This document shows, in pieces, positions 15,576-22,996 of a stretch of DNA of 45,491 nt (within the stretch, counting starts at the first letter, position 1; the number at the start of each line of letters is the position of its first letter). The stretch is from a virus. The notes under the pieces are model-generated. The model saw only the letters and a program-made list of their open reading frames with translations. It did not search any database and was not told the origin of the DNA. The translations under genes were made by a program, and so were the position numbers. The stretch is taken from positions 1-45,491 of the IMG/VR virus record IMGVR_UViG_3300032163_000030; one strand, written 5' to 3'.

Positions 15576-16363
15576 TAGGAACTGATCTTTTGATGAAGGT
15601 CATCCGATCTCCCCTCTTGGAGTGTGTGATGTTTGCTGGACAACGCAAAGACTCACCAGGAATAGAAAAAGCCAAAGAGTTTGGAATACCAACCAGCGAC
15701 AAATCAATTGATGCAATCTTAAAATCAAATGCCAGAATCGTTTTCTCAGCCACCACAGCCAAAGCCCACCAGGAACATTCACCCAAACTAAAGGATAGGT
15801 TTGTTCTAGACCTGACACCATCCCATATCGGCAAGTTGTGTGTGCCAGAGATCAACTTAGAGGAATGTCTTTCCGAGCAGGAACTATCCCTTGGTTCTTG
15901 CGGAGTCCAGGCAACAATTCCTTTAATCAATGCCTTGGTCAATCCGTCTTATGTCGAGGTGGTTTCAACTATTGCTTCCAAATCAGCAGGACTAGGGACA
16001 AGAAATAACATTGATGAGTACACCAGAATCACCTCTGATGCCATCACTGAACTGTGCCAGGTCAAATCTAAAGCCATTATCATCCTCAACCCAGCAGAAC
16101 CACCGATTGTGATGCACAACACGATCTACGCTGTTGTAGAGCGGAAACCAAATCTTAAAAAAGTGGTGGCAAGAATGAAAGAATATGTGCCAGGATACAG
16201 GTTAATCTTAAAGCCAGTCTTTGAAACTAACAGGCTGACTTTCATTAACGAGGTTACGGGATCGGGGGATTACTTGCCACCCTATGCAGGAAATCTTGAT
16301 ATGATTAACTGTATAGCCCTTTATATTGCGGAGTCTTATGCTAAGAAAAATCAAAAAGACTGA
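15533..16363 (+). CDS. Acylating acetaldehyde dehydrogenase (MhpF/DmpF-like)
   Basis: A 276-residue protein with N-terminal NAD motif VAILGTGLIG (7-16), catalytic Cys123 in GSCGVQATIP, TRNNIDEYT and the C-terminal GSGDYLPPYAGN, all characteristic of acetaldehyde:NAD+ oxidoreductase (CoA-acylating). It is slightly shorter than the usual 295-310 residues. In known pathways it forms a channelling complex with 4-hydroxy-2-oxovalerate aldolase, whose homologue is two genes downstream. In a sugar operon it probably runs from acetyl-CoA to acetaldehyde, supplying the aldolase; that direction is inferred. Confidence 0.85.
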   Translation: MSEKIPVAILGTGLIGTDLLMKVIRSPLLECVMFAGQRKDSPGIEKAKEFGIPTSDKSIDAILKSNARIVFSATTAKAHQEHSPKLKDRFVLDLTPSHIGKLCVPEINLEECLSEQELSLGSCGVQATIPLINALVNPSYVEVVSTIASKSAGLGTRNNIDEYTRITSDAITELCQVKSKAIIILNPAEPPIVMHNTIYAVVERKPNLKKVVARMKEYVPGYRLILKPVFETNRLTFINEVTGSGDYLPPYAGNLDMINCIALYIAESYAKKNQKD

Positions 16364-16676
16364 CAAGATACTATGCGTTTGTGAAGGTGGCAATTCAAGA
16401 TCGGTTGCCTTGGCTTGGCTATTCAAAAAGAGCTTTGGAATGGAAGCAATATCGGTAGGGTTAAGGGAATCAAGCAAAGAAACTTTGACAATGCTGGGAA
16501 AGTGGGCAGACCATATAATCCTGACTGACAGAAACCTGAAAGACAGGATACCGAAAGAATGGAAACCAAAGTTGAGAGTCTACCACTCTGGGCCAGATAT
16601 TTATTTTAAAGGATTTGCGGAAACCTTAATCAATAAGTTCTTACAATACTTGGAGGATGATGGAATCAAGAATTGA
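16338..16676 (+). CDS. Small C-x5-R phosphatase-like protein
   Basis: A 112-residue protein. CEGGNSRS near residue 17 matches the C-x5-R-S/T phosphate-binding loop of low-molecular-weight or dual-specificity phosphatases. The general acid Asp is not certain (candidates in ILTDRN). The ATG at 16338 follows GGAG; an earlier in-frame TTG at 16326 is unlikely. It might dephosphorylate a sugar phosphate intermediate, filling the role GmhB plays in heptose pathways, or act on a regulatory protein. It overlaps both neighbours by about 20-26 nt. Confidence 0.6.
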   Translation: MLRKIKKTDKILCVCEGGNSRSVALAWLFKKSFGMEAISVGLRESSKETLTMLGKWADHIILTDRNLKDRIPKEWKPKLRVYHSGPDIYFKGFAETLINKFLQYLEDDGIKN

Positions 16677-17673
16677 GATATTTGACAGCAGTTTAAGGGA
16701 TGGTAGTCATGCGGTTAGACACCAACTGACCAAAAGCCAGATTTCAAAGTATGCAAAGTTGGCAGAGGAGGCTAAGATACCTGTGATCTTTGTCGGTCAT
16801 GGTGATGGGATCGGTGCTTCATCAATCCACCTTGATTTCTCCTTATTGACTGATAGGCAAATGCTGGTGGCGGCTAAAAAAGAATTGAAGAATACTAAAC
16901 TTGGCACTTTCCTAATCCCAGGATTCGGCACAATTAAGAACGATCTTGAACCGATCATTGACCTGATTGATTATCTTGAGATTGGCTGCCACTGCACCGA
17001 AGCAAACATCACCAGACAGCACATGGAATATGCCAAAAGCAAGGGTTTGAAAGTCTATGGTTGCTTGATGATGAGTCACATGATAGAGAAAGAGATGCTA
17101 TTGGAACAAGCAAAACTAATGCAAGGCTATGGTGCAGATGGGGTACTTTTAATGGATTCGGCTGGGGCTTCTTTACCAGAAGATGTTATGTGGAAAGTAG
17201 ATTGTCTAGTTGACGGTTTGGATATTCCAGTTGGTTATCACCCACATAATAATTTAGGATTGGCAGTCGCCAATGCAATTGGTGCCATAGAGGCAGGGGC
17301 AACAATTATTGATGGTACAACCAGAGGGTTTGGGGCTGGGGCTGGTAATTGTCCTTTGGAAATCCTGATAGCGGTCATGGATAAGATGGGATATGAAACT
17401 GGCGTTGACTTTTACAAGCTCTTAGATGCCTCTGAATTTATTGACTCGTTCGCCCCACCACAGGTCATCTCACCAATCAGTATCGTCTCTGGTTTGGCTG
17501 GTGTTTTCTCAGGATTTGCCCCTCTTGCAAAACGGGCTGCTAAGCGATTTAATGTTGATGTGAGGGATATATTTGTTGAACTTGGTAAAAGAAAAGTGGT
17601 AGCAGGACAGGAAGATCAGATCATTGAGGTAGCAAGCAAACTAAAAACAAGCAGGATCGAGGCTTTATCATGA
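16657..17673 (+). CDS. 4-hydroxy-2-oxovalerate aldolase-like enzyme (HMGL family)
   Basis: A 338-residue TIM-barrel protein. The first strand motif FDSSLRDGSHAVRHQ carries the metal Asp15, Arg14 and His18; GHGDGIGASS follows; the second metal motif is HPHNN (His195, His197); GFGAGAGNCPLE closes the active site. These are the MhpE/DmpG signatures, and length is close to the family's 340. The reaction is reversible aldol joining of pyruvate and an aldehyde. With the acetaldehyde dehydrogenase it would make 4-hydroxy-2-oxovalerate. The start is ATG 16657 or 16660; GGAGG lies immediately before. Confidence 0.88.
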   Translation: MMESRIEIFDSSLRDGSHAVRHQLTKSQISKYAKLAEEAKIPVIFVGHGDGIGASSIHLDFSLLTDRQMLVAAKKELKNTKLGTFLIPGFGTIKNDLEPIIDLIDYLEIGCHCTEANITRQHMEYAKSKGLKVYGCLMMSHMIEKEMLLEQAKLMQGYGADGVLLMDSAGASLPEDVMWKVDCLVDGLDIPVGYHPHNNLGLAVANAIGAIEAGATIIDGTTRGFGAGAGNCPLEILIAVMDKMGYETGVDFYKLLDASEFIDSFAPPQVISPISIVSGLAGVFSGFAPLAKRAAKRFNVDVRDIFVELGKRKVVAGQEDQIIEVASKLKTSRIEALS

Positions 17674-18152
17674 GGCCATCACTTGATCTATTAAAGGACA
17701 GAAAGAAACTTGTCGGGGCAGAGATAGGAGTTGCTGACGGGGGTAATGCCGAAAGGATATTAAAGAATCTTGATATTAAAAAGTTATATCTGGTTGATAT
17801 TTGGAAGAAATACAAAGAAGAAGAAAGCATCCTTGATTCAACTGCTAGTGAAGCAAACGCCAAAGAAAGGTTGAAAGACTACAAGCAAGTGGTTTTTATC
17901 AAAAGCCCTTCAGTAAAAGCAGCCAAAAAAATAACAAATAAAACTCTTGATTTTGTCTATATTGATGCCAACCACGAATACAAATTTGTCAAGAAAGACA
18001 TCGAGGCTTGGTTACCAAAAGTTAAAGTAGGGGGAATGATAGCAGGGCATGATATTGACAGACCAGGAGTCAAACAGGCAGTTAAAGAAATACTTAATCC
18101 AACTGAACTTATGGGGGTGGGGCCAAGTGACTGGTACAAATATATCGAATAA
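17670..18152 (+). CDS. SAM-dependent methyltransferase (class I, Methyltransf_24-like)
   Basis: A 160-residue Rossmann methyltransferase. Motif I is AEIGVADGGNAERIL (17-31), motif II includes LYLVDIW, motif IV is LDFVYIDANHEY, and GGMIAGHD follows. The His/Asp pattern matches the small sugar or O-methyltransferases found in glycan operons. It would cap a hydroxyl of the sugar product. It overlaps the aldolase by ATGA and the thiamine enzyme by about 26 nt. Confidence 0.8.
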   Translation: MRPSLDLLKDRKKLVGAEIGVADGGNAERILKNLDIKKLYLVDIWKKYKEEESILDSTASEANAKERLKDYKQVVFIKSPSVKAAKKITNKTLDFVYIDANHEYKFVKKDIEAWLPKVKVGGMIAGHDIDRPGVKQAVKEILNPTELMGVGPSDWYKYIE

Positions 18153-18654
18153 GATAATGAAATTCTTGGAAGATAAGGGCGTGAAGCATATCTTCACCGT
18201 ACCAGGTGGTCATGCGATGTTTTTAAATGATGCCCTTTTTAGTTCAAAGATCAAACCGATTTTCTGCCATCACGAACAGGCAGCTGGTATGGCAGCAGAG
18301 GCTTACGGCAGGATTGCAGGACTTGGAGTTTGTATGGTCACAGCAGGGCCAGGAGTAATCAATGTCTTAAATGGTGTGGTTGGTGCGTGGTGTGATTCCT
18401 CTCCTATGATTATCATTTCAGGAACAAACTATTCCAATGAAGTTGCTTACCTGAAGAAGAATAAAATGAGGCAAGTAGGGTTGCAGGGAGTCAATACTGA
18501 GGCGATTGTAACCCCCATCACCAAATACTTTGTTACATTGACTGGCAAGGACTTAAAAAATGTGTTGTCTAAGGCCCTTAAAGAGGCCACCACGGGTAGG
18601 AAAGGGCCATGTTGGATAGAATGTCCGCTTGATGTCCAATCGAAGGAAACATGA
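18127..18654 (+). CDS. Thiamine-diphosphate enzyme, N-terminal (Pyr) half
   Basis: A 175-residue equivalent of the pyrimidine-binding domain of acetolactate-synthase-like enzymes: FTVPGGHAMFLNDAL, then catalytic Glu50 in HHEQAAGMAAEAYGR, then TAGPGVINVLNG. It stops after CWIECPLDVQ, the normal end of this domain. The remaining domains are encoded 430 bases further on, after an HNH endonuclease gene. The GTG at 18127 is chosen because it restores the family's usual N-terminus; an ATG at 18157 is the alternative. Two separate chains probably combine to form the enzyme. Confidence 0.82.
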   Translation: MTGTNISNKIMKFLEDKGVKHIFTVPGGHAMFLNDALFSSKIKPIFCHHEQAAGMAAEAYGRIAGLGVCMVTAGPGVINVLNGVVGAWCDSSPMIIISGTNYSNEVAYLKKNKMRQVGLQGVNTEAIVTPITKYFVTLTGKDLKNVLSKALKEATTGRKGPCWIECPLDVQSKET

Positions 18655-19106
18655 CATCTAATAACCCATTTCCAAAAGGACATAAAATAAATTTAGGCAG
18701 GAAACAATCAGAAGAAACAAGACGCAAAATAAGTCTTGGACTTATGGGTAGGCAACTTTCAGCTGAATCAAGAGCCAAGATAGGTATGGCACATCTTGGA
18801 AATAAATGGGGAGTAGGGCATCACCCATCAGAAGAATTGAAAAAGAGATGGAGTGAACAAAGGTTGGGTAATAAAAGTTCCAGCTGGAAAGGCGATAAGG
18901 TTGGATATTCTCAATTACACAAATGGATTCGTAAGTATAAAGGGCGACCTTTATGGTGTAGTTTTTGTGGATCAACTATGAAAATCCAATGGGCTAATAT
19001 CAACCACGATTATAAGCGTGACCTTGACGGTTGGATGGCATTATGTATCAGTTGCCATATTAAATATGATGAAAGGGAAAGAAATGGCAAAGGTCAATTC
19101 GTCTAG
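18651..19106 (+). CDS. HNH homing endonuclease with NUMOD3 repeats
   Basis: A 151-residue protein. Residues 8-70 carry two or three NUMOD3-type DNA-contact repeats (GRKQSEETRRKIS, GRQLSAESRAKIG, HHPSEELKKRW). The HNH core is at about 100-142 with paired Cys (WCSFCG and CISCH) and INHDYKRDLDGW. It overlaps the upstream half-gene by ATGA and the downstream half-gene by 23 nt. It is a free-standing mobile endonuclease lodged inside the thiamine-enzyme gene. Similar genes lie at 40760 and 43403. Confidence 0.88.
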   Translation: MTSNNPFPKGHKINLGRKQSEETRRKISLGLMGRQLSAESRAKIGMAHLGNKWGVGHHPSEELKKRWSEQRLGNKSSSWKGDKVGYSQLHKWIRKYKGRPLWCSFCGSTMKIQWANINHDYKRDLDGWMALCISCHIKYDERERNGKGQFV

Positions 19107-20097
19107 ATATTCAAAACCTCTCTTAATAATCGGTAATGGAGCCAGAGGCTTAGACTGGACTAAGTTCGGTCTGCCTATCATTACCACCCGATTGGGAATT
19201 GATTTGATTGAATCAGACAATCCTTTATTTATTGGTAGATACGGGTTATTCACCGATAAGCCATCCTATCTTGCTGTTCAAAATGCTGATATTGTCTTTT
19301 GTGTGGGGGCAAGACTTGATCCTGGCTTTGCTGGCTATAACAATGAGGACTTTGCCCCCAATGCTAAAAGAGTGATTGTTGATATTGATAAGAAAGAATT
19401 GGCAAAGATTCGGGCTGATGTTAAGTACAATATGTCAGCCAAAGATTTCTACAAGCAATGGCGAGTGGAGATCAGAAACAACGAGTGGCTTGCCCAGTGC
19501 CAACAATGGAAAAGGGATTATCCTTTGGAACTGACAGGATCGTACAAAGCAATCAGGGAAATATCAGACCGAGCCAAACCTGATGACATGATTGTAGTTG
19601 ATACCTCCTCCTCATTTCATATCGCCTCACAAATCTGGCAGATCAAGAAAGGCCAAAGATACATCACCACGGGAGGAATCTCAACGATGGGCTATTGGCC
19701 CGCAGCAATGGGAGTACAGTTGGCTTCAGGGAGGAGAGTAATTTGCATCACGGGTGATGGTTGCCTACAAATGAACATTCAGGAGTTGGCAACAGTCGTC
19801 AAAAACAAACTAAAAATAAAGATTTTCGTGCTTAATAATGACGGCTATCTCCTGATAAGACATACCCAAAAGAAATACTTTCATCATGTAATGGGTGAAT
19901 CACCCAAGACTGGCTTGGGATTCCCTAATTTCTCAACAATAGCCTTGGCTTATGGGATCAGATATACAGATGATATTAAAGATGCCATGAGGGGCAATGA
20001 TCCCGTGCTTTGTGAACTGTTCACACCTAAATGGGAGCCATTACAAGGTCGCATAGATGAAATCGCCAGCCAACGAGATAGTAACCAGACTTACTAA
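19084..20097 (+). CDS. Thiamine-diphosphate enzyme, central and C-terminal (PP) domains
   Basis: A 337-residue protein. The central Rossmann-like domain (about 10-125) begins KPLLIIGNGARG. The PP domain holds the cofactor motif GDGCLQMNIQE (224-234) ending in LNND (250-253), the classical GDG-x26-NN signature. Together with the 18127 half this gives about 510 residues, near the usual 540-570 of acetolactate-synthase-like enzymes. The ATG at 19084 has AAGGG upstream; the open frame back to 19018 only reads through the endonuclease gene. The likely role is decarboxylating a 2-oxo acid and passing the acyl group to a keto-sugar. Confidence 0.85.
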   Translation: MAKVNSSRYSKPLLIIGNGARGLDWTKFGLPIITTRLGIDLIESDNPLFIGRYGLFTDKPSYLAVQNADIVFCVGARLDPGFAGYNNEDFAPNAKRVIVDIDKKELAKIRADVKYNMSAKDFYKQWRVEIRNNEWLAQCQQWKRDYPLELTGSYKAIREISDRAKPDDMIVVDTSSSFHIASQIWQIKKGQRYITTGGISTMGYWPAAMGVQLASGRRVICITGDGCLQMNIQELATVVKNKLKIKIFVLNNDGYLLIRHTQKKYFHHVMGESPKTGLGFPNFSTIALAYGIRYTDDIKDAMRGNDPVLCELFTPKWEPLQGRIDEIASQRDSNQTY

Positions 20098-20485
20098 ATG
20101 TTTTGAAAGAGGCAACCGAGCTTTTATTTGCGGTAACGGGGGATCAGCCCAGCAAGCCAACCACTTTGCCGCAGAGTTAGTCCACGAAGGATACCCCGCT
20201 ATTTCACTTTGTTCTGACATATCAGTCATTACCGCCATTGCCAACGATGAGGGATATGAGAATATCTTTCGGGATCAGCTTATGGCCTTGGCTGAAGAAG
20301 GCGACATTTTAATCTGCCTGTCAACTTCAGGAAAATCCAAGAATATCCTTAAAACATTCTATTGGGCTAAGTGTCACGACTTAGAGATAATAGATTTTCC
20401 AAGAAAGGGAGATACGGCCCACTGTCAAGAATATCATTTGCATTTGATCCATAAAATCTGGAGGGATTTAAAACGAGAGGCCTAA
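20057..20485 (+). CDS. SIS-domain sugar-phosphate isomerase, GmhA-like
   Basis: A 142-residue protein with CGNGGSAQQANHFAAEL (25-41), then TAIANDEGYENIF and CLSTSGKSKNIL. This is the pattern of sedoheptulose-7-phosphate isomerase, though the chain is shorter than the usual 190 residues: the N-terminal helix is trimmed. It would start an ADP- or GDP-heptose-like route. It overlaps the thiamine-enzyme gene by 41 nt and the next gene by 13 nt. Confidence 0.8.
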   Translation: MKSPANEIVTRLTKCFERGNRAFICGNGGSAQQANHFAAELVHEGYPAISLCSDISVITAIANDEGYENIFRDQLMALAEEGDILICLSTSGKSKNILKTFYWAKCHDLEIIDFPRKGDTAHCQEYHLHLIHKIWRDLKREA

Positions 20486-21168
20486 TTTTAGCAGGTGGTT
20501 TGGGAACAAGGCTCTGGCCTATCACCAAAGACATTCCCAAGCCGATGGTCAAGGTAGCGGGCAAACCCTGTCTTGAATGGATCATCGGGAATCTTAACCG
20601 ACATGGGATCACAGAGATAATGATTTATGTCCACTATAAGGCTGATGTTATCAAGGATTATTTTAAAGATCAGGTGAAGTATGACTATACTGCCGAGCTT
20701 ACTGGTACAGCCGAAACAGTTTGCAGAAATGCTGATTGGCTGACTGAAAAGGAAGATGATTTCTTGGTAGTCAATGGGGATACTATTACCAACTGTGACA
20801 TCACCGAGTTGATTGCCGAACATAAGAAAGGGAAAGCCCAAGTAACTGCGTTCTTCAGCAAGGATAAGGTCTTGGGTATTTTTTTAAAAAACGGTGGCAC
20901 ATTGATAATCAACAAAGAAGCACTTGAATCTATCAACCAGCATTATCTCTTAGAGGAAATCTTTAATAAGCGTAACATGACTGAGAGAATAGCTCAGCCT
21001 TCAGTCTATCGGGTAGCCAGGGATGAGTGGATTTACTTTGATATTGGAACCCAATTGGAGATTGACCACTTCGAAGCATTTGTTGAGGAACAACAGCGAT
21101 GGGTGAATAGTTTGGTTCCATTCGATATAATACAGGGTAAAGATGTCGCCAATAATCAGGTGCCCTAA
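20473..21168 (+). CDS. Sugar-1-phosphate nucleotidyltransferase, HddC/RmlA-like
   Basis: The first residues are RGLILAGGLGTRLWP, followed by KPMVKVAGKP and FLVVNGDTI: the nucleotidyltransferase signature for NTP and metal binding. The family start falls exactly at an ACG codon (20473) that sits 7 bases after GGAGGG; no ATG, GTG or TTG in frame lies before the motif (an upstream stop is at 20452). The next candidate, TTG at 20500, would delete the catalytic GG loop. ACG initiation, or an ATG-to-ACG variant, is therefore likely. Together with GmhA it suggests a heptose-type nucleotide sugar (HddC uses GTP). Confidence 0.82.
   Translation, partial: TRGLILAGGLGTRLWPITKDIPKPMVKVAGKPCLEWIIGNLNRHGITEIMIYVHYKADVIKDYFKDQVKYDYTAELTGTAETVCRNADWLTEKEDDFLVVNGDTITNCDITELIAEHKKGKAQVTAFFSKDKVLGIFLKNGGTLIINKEALESINQHYLLEEIFNKRNMTERIAQPSVYRVARDEWIYFDIGTQLEIDHFEAFVEEQQRWVNSLVPFDIIQGKDVANNQVP
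21126..21131 (+). promoter_or_regulatory. -10 box ahead of the 21143 gene
   Basis: TATAAT lies 11 bases before the ATG at 21143, with no clear -35 and no proper Shine-Dalgarno spacing. It is another near-leaderless arrangement and could start a new unit after the sugar operon. Confidence 0.45.
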
Positions 21169-21442
21169 TTGTTTTTATTTCAATCCAGCAAGTCCTGATC
21201 CAGAAACGATCAGTGGCAACAAACTAATTGCCAAAATCCTTCCCGACCTTTCAATTGCCATCAGGCTACCCAAAAGACGATGGGATGGGGAACACCAGAC
21301 GGTTGTGGTTGTCGGGGATAGTTTTGAACTGTTGTGCGGTGAATGTCTAACCCCTGTCTTTAAAAAGGAATCAACCACCATCCAATTGGGGACTTTAACT
21401 GTCACTCAAGGATCATTTAATGCCATGATCGGTACTGCTTGA
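21143..21442 (+). CDS. Small zinc-ribbon-like protein
   Basis: A 99-residue protein with CPNC at residues 7-10 and CGEC near residue 66, a possible four-Cys zinc site, with beta-strand-rich sequence between. It overlaps the nucleotidyltransferase by 26 nt. The function is unknown; such phage proteins often bind nucleic acid or partner proteins. Confidence 0.55.
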   Translation: MSPIIRCPNCFYFNPASPDPETISGNKLIAKILPDLSIAIRLPKRRWDGEHQTVVVVGDSFELLCGECLTPVFKKESTTIQLGTLTVTQGSFNAMIGTA

Positions 21443-21456
21443 TCCTAAACTCCCCC

Positions 21457-21485
21457 TTGACAAACCATCGCTTAACCTCTACAAT
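21457..21485 (+). promoter_or_regulatory. Strong promoter giving a near-leaderless message
   Basis: TTGACA (21457-21462), a 17-base spacer and TACAAT (21480-21485), then ten bases to the ATG at 21496. The predicted leader is about 3-4 bases. Confidence 0.7.
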
Positions 21486-21495
21486 CATATTTACT

Positions 21496-21681
21496 ATGAC
21501 AAATCATCGTAACTGTTTGGTAGATCAAGTTGATGATGATACTTCTGCCTATTCCTGCACAAACCATAACCGCAGAGTATGCCCAACCTGTTATGAAGAA
21601 ATATCAATCACTTCAGTACAATGTCAGGATTGTTTAAATAAATTAGAAAGGTATAACAAATGGAATCCGAAGAATATTTAA
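21496..21681 (+). CDS. Small Cys/His zinc-binding protein
   Basis: A 61-residue protein with C-x-n-H pairs: NCLVDQ, SCTNHNRRVCPTC and CQDCLNK, resembling a B-box or treble-clef type small zinc domain. The ATG at 21496 is chosen because the strong promoter at 21457 points to it; the open frame back to 21439 would lie upstream of the start site. It overlaps the HTH gene by 22 nt. Confidence 0.55.
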   Translation: MTNHRNCLVDQVDDDTSAYSCTNHNRRVCPTCYEEISITSVQCQDCLNKLERYNKWNPKNI

Positions 21682-21836
21682 CCAGCAGTGAAGTTTCAAC
21701 TTTCTTCAAAATTAGCAGACAGACTATCTGGCTTTGGGTTAAAAAAGATATTCTCCCCGCCTACAAGATTCAAGGTAGTCGTCAATGGAGATTCAAAAAG
21801 GAGGAAGTTTTAAATCTTTTAAAACCAAAAGCATGA
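21660..21836 (+). CDS. HTH_17 excisionase-family DNA-binding protein
   Basis: A 58-residue ORF too short for the usual threshold. YLTSSEVSTFFKISRQTI, then WLWVKKDILPAYKI, then WRFKKEEVLNLL is the winged helix-turn-helix of MerR/excisionase-type proteins (helix, recognition helix beginning SRQT, wing, and final R-F-x-x-x-E-V). It ends in ATGA shared with the next gene. It probably acts as a transcriptional regulator or architectural factor; no integrase is present for it to serve as an excisionase. Confidence 0.72.
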   Translation: MESEEYLTSSEVSTFFKISRQTIWLWVKKDILPAYKIQGSRQWRFKKEEVLNLLKPKA

Positions 21837-22156
21837 ACCTCTTTAAGAAACAAGCCTCAGAAGAACAGAAAGCCAAATGGAGAGCCTATACCTACAAGTG
21901 GAGAGCCACCCACCCAAAGGAGTACAAGGCTTACAAGATTAAACTGGCTGATATATTCAGGGTGAAATATGCCAATGACCCAAAATTCAAGGAACACCGC
22001 ACAAAAATGAATAAGAAATGGCGGGGACACAATAAAGAAGCGGTTAATGCAGCCCAGAAAAGAAGGATGGCAATGATCTATGAGTGCTGGCAGATGTATC
22101 GAGGTCGTTATTTAGCAAGAAAAGAAAAGGAGAAAAATGGACAAGCCAACAGCTAA
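21833..22156 (+). CDS. Basic Trp/Lys-rich hypothetical protein
   Basis: A 107-residue very basic helical protein (KWRAYTYKWRATHPKEYKAY, later KKWRGHNKEAVN). The ATG at 21833 overlaps the HTH stop. The R/K/W-rich heptad-like pattern resembles helical regions seen near phage endonucleases but no catalytic motif is present. It probably binds nucleic acid. Confidence 0.5.
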   Translation: MNLFKKQASEEQKAKWRAYTYKWRATHPKEYKAYKIKLADIFRVKYANDPKFKEHRTKMNKKWRGHNKEAVNAAQKRRMAMIYECWQMYRGRYLARKEKEKNGQANS

Positions 22157-22370
22157 TGCCTACGATATTGACAACACCGCTTACCACCAAGAGTTGAATA
22201 CTCTTAACCTTCTCTATCTCTCTGAAGCTGGGATGTTGGAAAAAGAGAATCAATATCGGGCAGACTTATTGAAAGAATTTATTATGAACTTAATGTCGTT
22301 AGCCTATGCCAAAGGTTTTAAAGATGGCAAGCTCGTGAAAGGAGCACAAAATGAACTGCGTCAAGCATAA
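22137..22370 (+). CDS. Hypothetical helical protein
   Basis: A 77-residue acidic, Leu/Tyr-rich protein, mostly helical, with AAAGGAGAAAA before its ATG. It overlaps the flanking genes by 20 nt on both sides. I do not recognise it. Confidence 0.5.
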   Translation: MDKPTANAYDIDNTAYHQELNTLNLLYLSEAGMLEKENQYRADLLKEFIMNLMSLAYAKGFKDGKLVKGAQNELRQA

Positions 22371-22788
22371 AATAGTTATGGAAAGGAAAGACAAGAAAGG
22401 AAGATTCTACCACTGGGTAGAAGGAATGGACAAAGTAATGTGTTATGGTCTTTATCAGGTTGACCTAAATCAAATGAACAGGGAACCTATTACCCCGCCA
22501 GTTCCAACAACTGATGAGGTAACAGAACAAATCACCGCCGAGGAAGCTGTGGAAATGCTAGGGAATACCATGAAGGAACCCAAGCCAGAGATGACAAGTG
22601 AAGAAAAGATGTGGCGGGATAAGGAAGATAGGCAAGCCGAAAGGGAAAAGATTAAAAACGACCAGATAAGAAGATTGACGCTTGCCAAAAGTTGTATCAG
22701 CCAAGGGATTGATATTGATGTCGCAAGGCAGAACAATGACCTTGAATTGTGGGATCATTGGGTAGAAACAGGCGACTTTGATCTTTAA
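22351..22788 (+). CDS. Hypothetical charged protein
   Basis: A 145-residue protein. An N-terminal Cys/His segment (CVKHKIVMERKDKKGRFYHW) is followed by a Pro/Thr/Glu-rich linker and a highly charged helical region (about 75-125). GAAAGGAGCAC precedes the ATG. I see no known domain. Confidence 0.5.
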   Translation: MNCVKHKIVMERKDKKGRFYHWVEGMDKVMCYGLYQVDLNQMNREPITPPVPTTDEVTEQITAEEAVEMLGNTMKEPKPEMTSEEKMWRDKEDRQAEREKIKNDQIRRLTLAKSCISQGIDIDVARQNNDLELWDHWVETGDFDL

Positions 22789-22795
22789 AAGTCTT

Positions 22796-22822
22796 TTGTA
22801 GGGCTGGATATTAAAGTATAAT
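22796..22822 (+). promoter_or_regulatory. Possible promoter after the 22351 gene
   Basis: TATAAT at 22817-22822 with a weak TTGTAG at 22796. It would drive the acidic micro-ORF and nuclease-like gene that follow. The -35 is poor. Confidence 0.35.
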
Positions 22823-22862
22823 TTAGGGGACTGACAATCTAAGGAGAAAGGAAGTGATAAGT

Positions 22863-22934
22863 ATGGCAGACGAACCAAAAGTTGAAGAAGAAAAAGCTCC
22901 TGAAGTAGAAGTCCCCGCAGAAGGGGAAGAATAA
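22863..22934 (+). CDS. Acidic microprotein
   Basis: A 23-residue ORF of which over a third is Glu (MADEPKVEEEKAPEVEV start). A good AAGGAGAAAGG lies upstream, and a GTG at 22854 is in frame as an alternative start. Such short polyacidic peptides could mimic DNA. This is a guess based on charge only. Confidence 0.35.
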   Translation: MADEPKVEEEKAPEVEVPAEGEE

Positions 22935-22941
22935 AAATGTT

Positions 22942-22985
22942 TGGCCTAGTTGATACTTGTATGGGCAGGATTATTAACTAGGCCA
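22942..22985 (+). promoter_or_regulatory. Long-stem hairpin ahead of the nuclease-like gene
   Basis: A perfect ten-base stem TGGCCTAGTT/AACTAGGCCA with a 24-base loop, ending 11 bases before the ATG at 22997. There is no T-tract, so it is more likely a translational control or mRNA-stability hairpin than a terminator. Confidence 0.6.
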
Positions 22986-22996
22986 TTACTTTCTAA

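Noticed and set aside
21660-21836. Excisionase as evidence of a temperate integrating phage
   Set aside because: The HTH_17 fold is shared by many regulators, and no integrase or attachment site was recognised.
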